64,000 nucleotides of DNA from assembly GCF_041296385.1 (NCBI RefSeq), contig NC_091019.1:13036531-13100530 (forward strand), written 5' to 3'. The notes beneath the pieces are model-generated. The model ran no database searches. It was not told the DNA's origin and worked only from the letters and a program-made list of their open reading frames with translations. Made by a program: the position numbers and the translations under genes. The DNA is from Aphelocoma coerulescens (Eukaryota > Chordata > Aves > Passeriformes > Corvidae). Shown here one piece after another: positions 12,960 to 24,350 of this stretch; positions within the stretch are counted from its first letter, which is position 1, and each line of letters opens with the position of its first letter.

Positions 12960-13019
12960 CTGTGAAAATTTCTTCTTCATTTCAGCAAAGATACTCTGTC
13001 TGCAACTCCAAAACATATC
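12960..13019 (-). CDS. USP47: USP47 coding exon 2 (residues 14-33)
   Basis: Sixty nucleotides, 20 codons, phase 0 at both ends, reading DMFWSCRQSIFAEMKKKFSQ; the human counterpart as I recall it starts DVFWRCRQ and contains EMKKKF. It is bounded by acceptor CTATAG and donor CAG|GTAGAC. The pyrimidine tract is poor and the donor matches consensus weakly beyond +4, as expected for an exon that may be skipped. It is too short to stand out as an open frame and was found by reading the minus strand between exons 1 and 3. The 204 bp starting five bases upstream of its acceptor edge are duplicated at 14980-15185. Confidence 0.92.
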
Positions 13020-13023
13020 CTAT

Positions 13024-13227
13024 AGTATATGAAAACAAAATTAACAAGTCATAATTGAAAGTTGTAAAATTATTTTTATTTTATATAGTCACCTTTACAG
13101 TATAAAAAATTATTATTACTGAGTTTGAAAACACCATTCACAGAATAACTTAAGAAAGAACAGTCCATTTTAATATTTAAATTATCATAGGAGCAGTGTT
13201 ACAGCGTCAATTAAGTTTTAATACACA
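13024..13227. repeat. Duplicated segment, copy A (source next to USP47 exon 2)
   Basis: 204 bp of AT-rich intron 1 sequence that begins five bases upstream of exon 2 on the gene strand. It recurs in direct orientation at 14980-15185. By eye the two differ at six bases plus a 2-bp indel, about 97 percent identity. This copy is taken as the source because it abuts the exon, while the other copy interrupts a CR1. Confidence 0.9.
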
Positions 13228-14641
13228 AACTACATTTCATAAAGAAGTGAATGGATAAGAAAATGTAAACAATAATTCAAGATAAAAATTCATACTAACA
13301 CTTTCCTTGATTATCTTTAAAACATGCCACAGACATAAGTAAATGTTTTACCTCAAATGGTTCAAAGGTAGGATTAGCATACAACCCTGTAATTCAGTTT
13401 ATTATTATAATATTTAAAAATTATGAAGCTGTCCAGTTTCATATGAAACTGTTCTTTCATGCCTGAATTATTTCCTGTAGGGAAGTTTTATTAATATGAG
13501 CCCATTTTGAAGTATGCAGCTGAAGGCAGCAAAGAGATGAAGTTACTGGCTTTATTCCTAACACTCTTAAAGTAAAGCCTGCCTTGGTATCGCTTACCTA
13601 CCATCAAAAATTCAACAACAAATATTAACTGCACAAAATTGTTTTCTGACTAAACATCAAATTAACCAGTTTCTGAATCTCAAGTGGTGCACTGTGTGTT
13701 TTTCCAGAAAGGAAAAACAGGAAGTGGGAATGAAGATGCTCATATCACTGCTCTTTTCCAAATTTCTTCAACTGCGCCCTCAGTGAAGATTATAAAAACA
13801 AAAACCACTGACACGATCTTTACTGACGTGCCCTATTTGCCCCACCAAAGGACCTACAAAAATAGCCCAAATTAGACTACTGCATTTAACTTCTCAGCAG
13901 GATAACACATAAGGCAAGACTTTTTTCTTCACATACTGAGAACTGAAGATCCTGTTTGGAAGTTTTAATATGTCAAGACTGTGTCTAGCAGTTTCCTTTA
14001 CATACCAGTTTATAATTTCAGATTTGAGAGAATTCAGATTTAAATCACACAATTCAAATCTTTTGCTGCTTACTGGTTTTACCTGCTCTCAATTGAAAGT
14101 CACATACATTTGTTCAAACGACCCAAAGGTTAATGAAGTCCCAGAACCACAAATCTGAAACTGCTGATTTGTAATATTATTGTTATCGAATACATTGCCC
14201 TGTGTCAAAAACTTAAATTAAGACTTAAAATTTTCCTCCTAATCAGGGACTCCAAAGAACCTTGACTTCAGCTTGAATTCCTTCTCTCCACAGACAGGCA
14301 AGCCAAGTCTGGTACACACAGGGGGATGTGTAATTCTGTAGTGTGCTATTTGACTTGGTGCACACAGTGGAGGCTGGAAGGAGAGGACAGACTCCAGGTA
14401 TCACCTGCACACAACTATCTACAGGTTGCTTCTTTTATAAAAATGTTCTTGTGCTGGATTCTCAGCTCTTGTTTTTTCAGTTAAGGACTGCTAGAAGATT
14501 TTCAAGAGCTACTTCACTAAACAAATTCCACATAACAGATCAAACAAATCAGATTTACAAATGATACTGTTTATATGATGTTCAGAAACTTTAGAAGTAA
14601 CAGAGAGCTTTCAGCTGCTCTGACAAGACAAATCACAAGCC

Positions 14642-15595
14642 ACAGAATCATGAAACCATTTAGGTTAGAAAAGACCTCCTAGATCATCAAGTCCAACATT
14701 TAACTGATGATTACCATGTCAACCAGACCATGGCATTAAGTGCCACGTCCAGTTGTTTCCTGAACATCTCCAGGGGTGGGGACTCCACCACCTCCCTGAG
14801 CAGCCCCTTCCAATGATTAATAATCCTTTCTGTGAAGAAATTCCTCCTGATATCTAACCTGAACTTCTCCTGTTGCAGTTTCAGGCTGTATCCCCTTGTC
14901 CTGTTTCTTGTTTCCTGCAAGAAGAGGCTGATCCCCACCTGGCTACAGCCTCCTTTCAGGCAGTTGTGGAGAGGGATAAAGTATATGAAAACAAAATTAA
15001 CAAGTCATAATTGAAAGTTGTAAAATTACTTTTATTTTATATAAAGTCACCTTTACAGTATAAAAAATTATTATTACTGAGTTTGAAAACACCGTTCACA
15101 GAATAACTTAAGAAAGAACAGTCCATTTTAATATTTAAATTATCATAGGAGCAGTGTTACAGTGCCAATTAAGTTGCAATACACAGCCTCCTTTTCTCCA
15201 GGCTAAACACCCCAAGCTCCCACAGCTGCTCCTCACAGGATGTGATGTACCCTCTAGACCCTCCCAGATCCATTGCCCTTCTCTGGACACGCTCCAGCCT
15301 CTCAATGCCCTTCCTGAACTGAGGGGCTCAGAACCGGACACAGCACTCGAGGTGTGGCCTCACCAGTGCCCAGTAGAGGGGGACAGTCACTGCCCTGCTC
15401 CTGCTGGCCACACTATTCCTGATCCAGACCAGGACGTCATGGGCCTTCTTGGCAACTTTCAGATGCTGTCAGTCAGCACCCCCAGGTCCTTTTCCACTGG
15501 ACAGCTTCCCAGCCACTGGTCCCAAAGCCTGTAGCAATACATGGGGTTGTTGTGACCCAAGTGCAGGATACAGCACCTGGCCTTGTTGAAATCAC
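14642..15595 (-). mobile_element. CR1 LINE, minus strand, interrupted
   Basis: Reading the minus strand gives a 5'-truncated CR1 3' part. The end with GATGATCTAGGAGGTCTTTT and ATGATTCTGTG lies at the left (about 14642); the body with the CTCCAGGTCC-type and GTGCTGTGTCC wording lies at the right. The element is split: 14642-14979 and 15186-15595 are CR1, and 14980-15185 is a foreign 206-bp insert copied from near USP47 exon 2. The left part translates to a CR1 ORF2 tail (LDIRRNFFTERI, LREVVESPPLEMF). It sits in USP47 intron 1 on the same strand as the gene. Confidence 0.9.
14980..15185. repeat. Duplicated segment, copy B (inside a CR1)
   Basis: 206 bp nearly identical to 13024-13227, placed inside the minus-strand CR1 between GAGAGGGATAA and GCCTCCTTTTCTCC. 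The roughly ten CR1 bases usual at this point (CTCCCCTCA-like) are missing and no target-site duplication is seen. This looks like a templated patch rather than a transposon insertion. Four of the six base differences from copy A lie in the last 30 bp. Confidence 0.9.
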
Positions 15596-16267
15596 ACGGA
15601 TGTGTCCATCTCTGAAATGCAGCATTCTCTACTTGTCAATTAAAGCACTCACTACAACACTGAAAAAACTTTATAATAACCACTAGTGCAATTCTGCACT
15701 TTACAAAAATCTTCTCTCAGCTTGGAAATGTCTTTAAAGTACAATTACGAGACCAAAGGTCATTCTATAAAGTTGCTTAATTTTACCCTGATAAAAGTTA
15801 TTCTGGAATGCACCAAGCCGATTATTTATTACACCTCACAAAATCAATAAGCATATTAACTACACAGTTCAAAGATTTCAAATTAACATACACACTGTAT
15901 TCACAAGGAAATGCAAAAATACCTTACTGCCTTTTCCTCAGAAGAAATAAGAGCAACTACTCAGCTAGCAAGCAATCTATCAAGTACTTGGGAGAAGTCC
16001 TGAAAGCTCCATGCTGCTACTTTGCCAAAGTGTGACATAGTACACCAGTGGCTTAGGAAAACAAGTTGCAGATCCCCAACTGCATCAGCACCTAAAAGGC
16101 AAATGCAGACTGCTACTTAAGGCTACAATTAACAGAATCATCCTACGATTATTTTAGCACAGAAGTTTTCTCAGGCTAATATTTTGGTCAACAGTTGAAA
16201 TTGTAATTTCAACTGTTAACTGTAATTTAAAAACATATTGCAAACACTGACACTTTCAGCCTAAGTC

Positions 16268-17205
16268 ACTCCATCTTGCTGAGGGTGGGAATCCAGAAGG
16301 ATGGAGAGCACCCTTGGCAAGTTTGCTGATGACAGTAAGCTGTGTGGTGGTGTCAGCATGCTGGACGGAAGAGATGCCATCCTCAGGGACACTGACAGCT
16401 TGAGAGGTGGGGCTGTGTGACCTCCATGAAGTTCAACAAAGCAAAGTGCAAGGTTCTACACCTGAGTTGGAACAATGCCAAACACCTACAGGCTGGGCAG
16501 GAAAGTGACTGAGAGCAGGCCTGAGGAGAAGGACTTGGGGGTAATGGTTGACGAAAAACTTAACGTGAGCCCACAGCGTGAGCTGGCAGCCCAGAAAGCC
16601 AAATGTATCCTGGGCTGCATCAAGCAGAGTGTGACCAGCAGGTCAGGGGCAGGGATTCTGCTCCTCTACTCTGCCCTTGTGAGTCCCCACCCCAAGTGCT
16701 GGGTACATTTCTGGTACCCACAGCACAAGGAGGACATGGAACTGCTGGAGCAAGTCCAGAGCAGGCACATGAAGCTGATAGGGGGACTGGGGTACCTGCC
16801 CTACAAAGACAGGCTGACAGAGTTGGGGCTGTTCAGCCCAGAGAAGAGAAGCCTCATAGCAGCAGAGACCTCATAGCAGCAGTATCTGAAGGGCCTACAA
16901 GGAAGCCAGAGAGCAACTGCTCATCAGGAACTGTAGTGATAAGACAAGGAGTAATGGGTTCACACTGAAAGGGAAAACTTAGGTTAGACATATGGAAGAA
17001 ATTCTTTATCGTGAGGGTGCTGAAGCAGTGGCACATGTTGCCCAGGGAAGTTGTGGAATGCCCATCCCTGGAAGCATTCACAGCCAGGCTGCATGGGGCT
17101 CCGAGCAATGTGACCTAGCGGAAGGTGTCCCTGCCCACGGCAGGGGGGTGGAACTAGATGATCTTTAAGGTCCCTTCCAACCCAAACCATCCTATGACAT
17201 TTTCC
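16268..17205 (+). mobile_element. CR1 LINE, plus strand, with ORF2 remnant
   Basis: About 940 bp of the CR1 3' portion on the plus strand, from GCAAGTTTGCTGATGACA to the tail GGAACTAGATGATCTTTAAG and CATCCTATGAC. An open stretch at 16475-16876 translates to the C-terminal part of CR1 ORF2 reverse transcriptase (EKDLGVMVDEKLNVS, KCILGCIKQSVTSRSG, LLYSALVSPHPKC, ERSLIAAE-like end). It is 5'-truncated and lacks the catalytic palm region, so it is not mobile. A 17-bp unit starting CCTCATAGCAGCAG is tandemly duplicated at 16852-16882. It lies in USP47 intron 1, antisense to the gene. Confidence 0.93.
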
Positions 17206-20200
17206 ATTTCTAGAAAGGTGATGATGTTAAACCTGCATGTAGAAGATTTCTGACTAGTAGAGCAGACTTGCCAAAGACTCTTTACAATACAAACATGCAA
17301 TCAACACACAGGTCTGACCTGGGTGGACATTCTAGAGAGCTGTGTTACACAAGCATTTACCCCTCATGTACCTTTCTAGAAATTATTTCATCTTTCTTCC
17401 ATTAAAGATCAGCACCTGCAAGTTGCAGAGCACAAAGCATGTTGTTGCACTGAAGCAATTCAAGCTGTATTTCTGTACATACCAACAAAGGCAGCATTGT
17501 TATTAGTGCCATCTGCAAGACAGACATTTGCTTTGACCATATAGGTTCTGAATTTGTTGAAAGTACAGGAACAAAAAAAGTAGAGTGTTACTAGATCTGT
17601 CACAACAATATTCAAATGTAGAACTGCAGTGGTTTTAACACTGAATTTAGATGTGGCTTGCTATTTTTCAGCCTTGAATCACTGAGTTAATTAAAATTCT
17701 ATAGCAGCAATTCACTATTTTAACTCCTGCTTAATTTTTATAAAATTATTTTCAGAGATTGAAAGTGAAACCTAAAGCTAAGGTCAAACTTCATACAGAT
17801 TCTATATATATTTATATATACAGATACAATATTTCCAAATTCCAATATTTCCAACAGTTAAAAATAGACGGTAAGTAAATCACAAGTTTCAGGTCAAGAG
17901 TTGAACCAACAGCTGTGTGAAATTTGACTGCCAAGTAAAGTTAACAGCCTATTGAGACTTAAAAGGATCACCACTAGAGAAGATTCTACATGTCCACACC
18001 CTGTAAATAATTCTCACCAATCACTGCAATACAGAAGAAAGACAAGGAGATCAGTAGCAAGCAGCAACGGCAGACATCAAGCTTATATTCACAGAATTAC
18101 TTGGATCATTAAGCCTAAGACACCAATTCTCAAATCTAATGTAGCTTCAGCAACTTAAGACTCCCATATGAAGTGCCCACAAGTGACTACTGCCTATCAT
18201 GTCACTGCTGGGCAAACTTTGGGATGCACATTCTAGGTCTGTGTAACTGACTGGATGCATGTTTCCAGCAATTACAAGGATAAGTGAAATCTGGGAGCTT
18301 CAATGACACAAAAGTGGTCCGCATCTGTACCTTTCACTTCTAAAACACAATCACATAGAAACATTCAGACATTAACATCAGTTCAACTGAACAGAAGCCT
18401 ATTTCAACTTTCTCTCTCAGGAATGACAAATCAGCTCCTTGAGAAGCCACAACCATAATTTAGGAATTCTTTCACCTATTCCAAGAGGTCCAATCCATTA
18501 ACCACCACACTGGATACATGTTGACAGCACTGCTTTCTGCAGAAAATGTGAAGACCAGAGATCTTTCCAATGGACAGCAAATAAGGGGAGAACAGCCAGT
18601 GAGCACTGGGATACCACTTCCACCCGTTCCCACCATTTCCCCTCTTTTTACCCTGTGATTTTTAACCACGGACTCCAGAGAGTCCTTATAACCCATGACC
18701 CCCTCCTACCCTCACCAGAGCTTCTCGTGCTCCATGTTTTTTTAAAGCCCAACAAAGCCCTTTTTAGAGGCAAACTTCCCTGGTACAGCCAGGTGAGCAG
18801 GGTCACTCCCCAGGAAGTAAACACAGGGTGATTACAGGGTGATTCAGAATGAGGGAAGCATTGAGCAGGTGGTCTCAGACTAACATTTGGCTTTATTTTA
18901 GAGGAAAGAAACAACTTCTTTTTAAAATACAGTTTACTAAACTAATCCTGTCAGAGCACTTAGGTGTTACCCAACACAGGTGCTTTGCTGCAGCCTAGTC
19001 TGAGTTAATTAACAGAACAGTAAACTTAGAATCCTGTTACAAATGCCTGAACCAAAACACACTTACAAAGATGTATTTTATAGCACACTTGTAGCAAACT
19101 GAATACACTTTTTTTTAAACACAGATCCCAGGAGGTCTTAAACAGAGTAATTTTCAGCTGTTAACTTGATATATCTTGTGTTGGAATGTTTCCCAAAGCA
19201 AAAAAAATTCTTAACAACTTTTAGACACAATCATTTAATTTTAAATCTGACTGACTTTAAAGTATCAGGTTTTTGAGTACCTCAATAACATACTTTATCC
19301 CCACCCTTCAAATTCTTCATTATACCTGAGACTTCAGGCAAAATCCAACAACGTTTTAAAGCCAGTGAAACTAGAGTTCTTCTGTCCCTTCACAAGTAAG
19401 GAAGAAAATTGCTTCATAACAAGCATAAAATACCATCAAAATTCAGGAATAGATATCCTGACTCTGATCATTTTCCTAATTATTGAACCTTTGCCCCCTC
19501 CCTGGTTTGTTGGGGGGTTTTCAGGAGAGTTAACAGTACCAGCAGAGGAGTAGTAGGAGTATTTTAAATGCATGTATTATACGTAGTAGTGCTTACATCA
19601 CTAAATACCAACACCACCTGGACATAACTGCAACTTTCTGTGGTATCCTAAGAGACTGAAATGAGACCCTCCATCCTTAGGTAGGGTATGAGTCTGTAAA
19701 TGGCAGTGCTGCTCACAGGACAAGAGGAGGAACTCCCCCTTCTATTCTGAAAGGCCTAGAAGAGCAAAAAGTGTCACTGCTGTGGCAATGCCACTGCTTC
19801 CACCCTCATGCCACTCTCCCTGTGCTTGACAGCTGCTATAGGTACAGGATAACTGCTGCAGATCCCAAAAGGCAGGTGGGCCATACTGACAGCCATGGCC
19901 CTGCCCAAGTGAACCCTACAAATGCTTTCCTACAGGGGATAACCCGATTCAGAGAGGAGGTACAAAATCAGTCCAGCAGCAGAGCCCCTGTGATCTTGTT
20001 CTCTTCAGAAAATGCGGTGTTTGTTTTACTCTCTTCTCTGCCTCGTGTAGATTATTCTTATTTTCAAAGGCACGTTCTCAGAAATGCTTCCTTAGTAACA
20101 AAATTTAGTTAAAAAGAATTCAAAGTGCCACCTCACTGAACCAGCTGCATGCCAGCTGTCAACTGTCACTCCTAGAAAATGCATAGGGACAAATTATTTT

Positions 20201-23200
20201 TATAATACATATACACTTCAAAGTCTAATACTTCTAGCTTTCTAAATGTGTCCAAAAATAATCCTATGCCTCAGAAATAAAGAGTGTGTTATGAGGCTAG
20301 TGTTTACCTTTGAGAGTTTGTTCCTACTGTTGTGAATTACTGGGTCATTTGTAAAAAACACAAAAGAATAGGAAAGGCAAGAAAAGCTGGGGTGGGGCCA
20401 GAAATAAGTTCAAGCCTGGAAGTTGTTCCAAAGACTACAGAAAAAGATATAGTGTGAGGGGATACATGTCTGGGGAGAGCTGAACTAGAGACCAAAATAT
20501 CCACTTTTCAGTTTTACAGAAGGCATTTTTCTTATTTTAAGAGACTTTAAATATGTCTTACTAAGGACATCCTGAAGAACCAGTCTTCTTACACTTATCT
20601 CCTCATGGCCTTTTAAATATGGTAAATTAAGGTGATTCAAGATTAATTACTTCCCTTAAAAAAGTCAAACAAAGCAGCCATCAATAACAAAAGAGTGCAA
20701 ATATTTCCTGGTCATGCCTGCAGATCACACAAGAACTCTAACGAAGTTTCCTTAAGGGGTAACAAAGACTAGTTTAAAAATCTATAGTTTTCTCTTAACC
20801 ACTGGACATCTTGAGTATTTCACTCTCTTATTCTTAAAGGTTATAATTTCAGCTGATCCTATTTCCTTTCCTCCTCTGACCCAAAGTTGTTGAACTTGCA
20901 AAAGGTTTTGTAACTACGCTAATTGTGAGAATTAAATGTCAATGAAGCTCTCTACATTCGCAAACTGTCTGCCAGACTCTCTACACTCATTACAGTATAA
21001 CCTTCACATTCAGATCTGAAACAGCCTCATCTTTATACATCTTTCCCTGCTTGTAATTTCTCTCTACCTTCCTAATCAGCATGCTCCTTGTTTTTCCTTC
21101 AAAAAAACCCCCAAAAAAGCTGAAAAAGGGGGATCTGAGAACACCACGAGACACTTCCTACACTTTCATACGTTAATCAATACTTGCAACATTTGTTTCC
21201 TATGGAGAATCACAGGAGTAGTGGATGGACCTGCCCTCCATTTCTTCAAGTATGAATTTTAGGGTAACATTTTCCTATGCTGCTCCTATTCTGAAGAACT
21301 TTCTGCTGGATTGAATTACAAATACAACATTAGCATAAAAACAAATTAAGAGTCTGAGCAAAACCAGTACTCAGAAGAGTTTTCTCTTCAGGGACAATTT
21401 CGAAATGAAGGTTTGCTTCCCTACGAAATCACCAACAGACATGTATGCTAAAAAATTAAAATCCTGTACAGTTTAGACATTAAAACATGACTACAGGCGT
21501 AGTTTTTAGTTCTTTAACAACTTTCAAATTTTAAGCTGTCCAGCTGCTGCTGGGGAAGGAAAAATGAAGCTGAATAGCGAGGCATGTTAGCAGGGATTCT
21601 TTGTGCAGCTCTCCAGCAATTCTGCATAGAATGAAGGGTACAGCTCAGAATGCAAGCACCTGGGCATAAACTCTGCCTGCTGCCACTGCCACAAAGGGGA
21701 GAACACGGAACTCTGGAGCAATGTCTCCACGGAAGGAATAAGGATGACAATGAGTATGTGAGAAAGGATCTAGACAATTTTTCCATATATGAACTGATGA
21801 AAGCATTTTATTTACAAACACCAGGTACTACTTAAGAGTTTCTGTATCTGCTATTTTTTCTTTTCCTTCACTGTTACTGGTCTCAACCCAATACCTACAC
21901 AAATCAGTGAGCATGGCTGCCTTCCATTCCTTTAGCTCCTGTAGTATGCTGCCAAACTTCCTCAGAAAATGCTATCTACATGTTCAGACATTATTTACTG
22001 TGAAAACTTTCACACTATATCAAATATATTTCTCATACAGCTTCAAAACTAGAGCATTCACCAATCCTCAGGAATTCAAGCACACTTGCTCATGTTACTG
22101 AGGCAGCTTTCATCACGTGCTTATTGAGAAGCTACACCTGAACTGCAGCAGGATAACCAGCTCTAAGCTATTCACAGAAATGCCAATCTAAAAATAATCT
22201 GTTGCCATTTTTCAGAAGCACCTAAAGCATCCTTGTGATCACAATCTCAACAATTATATTGAATCAAGTGATCTGTACCAATTTCACCCCTTAGTATTTT
22301 TAGAACATGCACAACATCCTTTTTAGAAATTATTTCATCTGCCAATGCTGTGCAAGAGCATTTGCTCACTGCAAGCTGACTACATGCCAAACATTGCAAA
22401 AACCAAAGAAAATAAAAAACCTGGCATTTCATAGTGCCTGAAACTGTGGTCAAGTTCATTGTTATTTTATCAGAACTTCACAAAAAAATTCTGTGACTTA
22501 CTAGTATTCACAATTATCAGTTCTTCAGTAACTAGTGGCATTCTTTTAAGAATATTTCAAGACAAGAAATGGAACAAAACCAAAAAACAAAATGCTAAAT
22601 AGGCAGCTCACCCAAAGGTATACCACATTAAATCTCAAAGGGCAAATTGTAAAGTAGCAGCTTTCAGTGTTCACAAAGGAATGAAAAACTTCTTCAAACT
22701 GAATAAAAAGGCTGAATATGTACATCAATCACTCCATTTTCTTCAGACATAACTTTCACCCTTATTTTCTTACATAAAACCTAACATATTTTCAAACACA
22801 ACAAAAAGAGTGAAGCTGTGACTGGATATATGAACATTTGTATATAATATAGTGTATTACAGTACCAACTGTAATCACAGGAGGGGAAAGGTTTAAAATA
22901 ATACCCCGCTCCACTCCCATTCAATTCTGACAAGACTAAAACATGCAATTCAAAGGTAATACAAATTCAAGGTACCGGTTTATTTCAGTAAATCACCACA
23001 AGTTTTTATGTTATATTGATATCGATACATTCTATCAGCAAAAAGAGGCTGCACAATAATAATTTTCATCAGTATTTGTGTTTGTACAACTAATATTTTA
23101 AAACTATGATGCAAGGCTGCATTGGTTATAACCACAATCAGTTTTTAAAAGAACAGAAAATAGTATTTGTGGACTTTATTTCATAATGGCAACAAACAAA

Positions 23201-23574
23201 GCACTGAAAACTTTTTTGTTGTATACTGATACTCTGAGCTCAAAAGAGTGCAGAATGTAACATTGACAAATCTCTGTATTTAAAAAGTATTCTCTGCCTC
23301 GTGGTAACTGCTTCACAGTTTACGAAAAAGTTCATTACTAGTCTGAGAAAAGTGTGTGTAGCTGCACAAAAAAAAATAATCAAGGATTATACTTTTACTA
23401 CTGATGCTTTTGATTCCGAAATGTTAATCACCAGTGACGCACAAAACAGTAGAGAAAATGGCATTTATTGTTTGTGGTGATGTTCAAGATGTATTACTGC
23501 AGGGAAAAAGAAAAAGAGCATTTCGTTATTTGGGTGTCAGATTATTCTACTGAGTAGTAACTTCAGCAAGCAGC

Positions 23575-23720
23575 ACTTACAGCGTGAGGCTCCAGTACCA
23601 AGTGCTGCCCATCAGGCAGCTGGTACCTCTCAGGCAAAAACATTTCATCAGGTGATCTGGAGGTGCTGATAGCTCCTTATCCTGATCATCTTTCTACGCT
23701 GCAGATTAAATACCCAGATG
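23575..23720 (-). other. GC-rich hairpin segment with a strong donor, intron 1
   Basis: A short GC-richer island in AT-rich intron 1. The plus strand holds GTACCA (23595-23600), GCTGCC (23604-23609), loop CATCA, GGCAGC (23615-23620) and TGGTAC (23621-23626), a stable stem with a 3-base bulge. On the gene strand the segment reads openly for 28 codons (ending LPERYQLPDGQHLVLEPHA) after a TAA and reaches donor GCT|GTAAGT. It could be a cryptic exon, a small structured RNA or an old repeat. No family was recognised. Confidence 0.25.
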
Positions 23721-24325
23721 ATAGCAAGGGAAAGTAAATGGGGACTGGAAAGCCCAATGGCTGGAAAAATGCAGGGAAAGCTCTTGAATTCTACTCCTAA
23801 GCCTTATTCACCAAACTCAGTAACTATGTGAACATCATTCAGAAAGTGTCTGTCTGCAAGGAACAAATTACTTGGTAGAATTCCCTGTGGATTTTTTGTT
23901 TGTTTCCTAAATTTGATTTCCAAAATACTCTCTCTGTCAATGAATTAGTCAGTTTCTCTAGTTGTCACAATCATACCTTTATGTTTTCTAATGGAGCACA
24001 TGAGAAGGAAAGCAGGAAAAACTGATAAATTATGCAAGCTGTAACCACTTGTAGAATCTTTTAATACATGGGAAGGAAAAAACAAGGATGTCATCAACAT
24101 TGAAAAGAACAGCATCCCTTTACTTAACAGAATTGCAAAATATCTTAATCAGATTCCCACTCTTCTAATGAGGAAGTCAGAATGATATCCATCAAGAGAC
24201 ACATTTGATTTGTTCAGTGCAGAAGATTAAAATGGATTCATTAGTGTAGGGATGAAAAGACTCACATTAGTGAGCTGAGAGGGAACTCACACCGCCTTGC
24301 TTGACTTAATAGCAGCAAGTACAAA

Positions 24326-24350
24326 GTATATATGTATATATATATTTATT
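24326..24350. repeat. TA-rich microsatellite
   Basis: About 25 bp of imperfect TA/TG repeat in intron 1. Confidence 0.8.

Noticed and set aside
16475..16968. Frames of 133 and 121 codons as host genes
   Set aside because: They lie within the CR1 element and translate to its ORF2 tail or a shifted frame of it.
23581..23660. Actin-like word ELPDGQ suggested by YQLPDGQ in the mini-exon
   Set aside because: The rest of the segment does not follow actin, and the palindromic hairpin explains the word.
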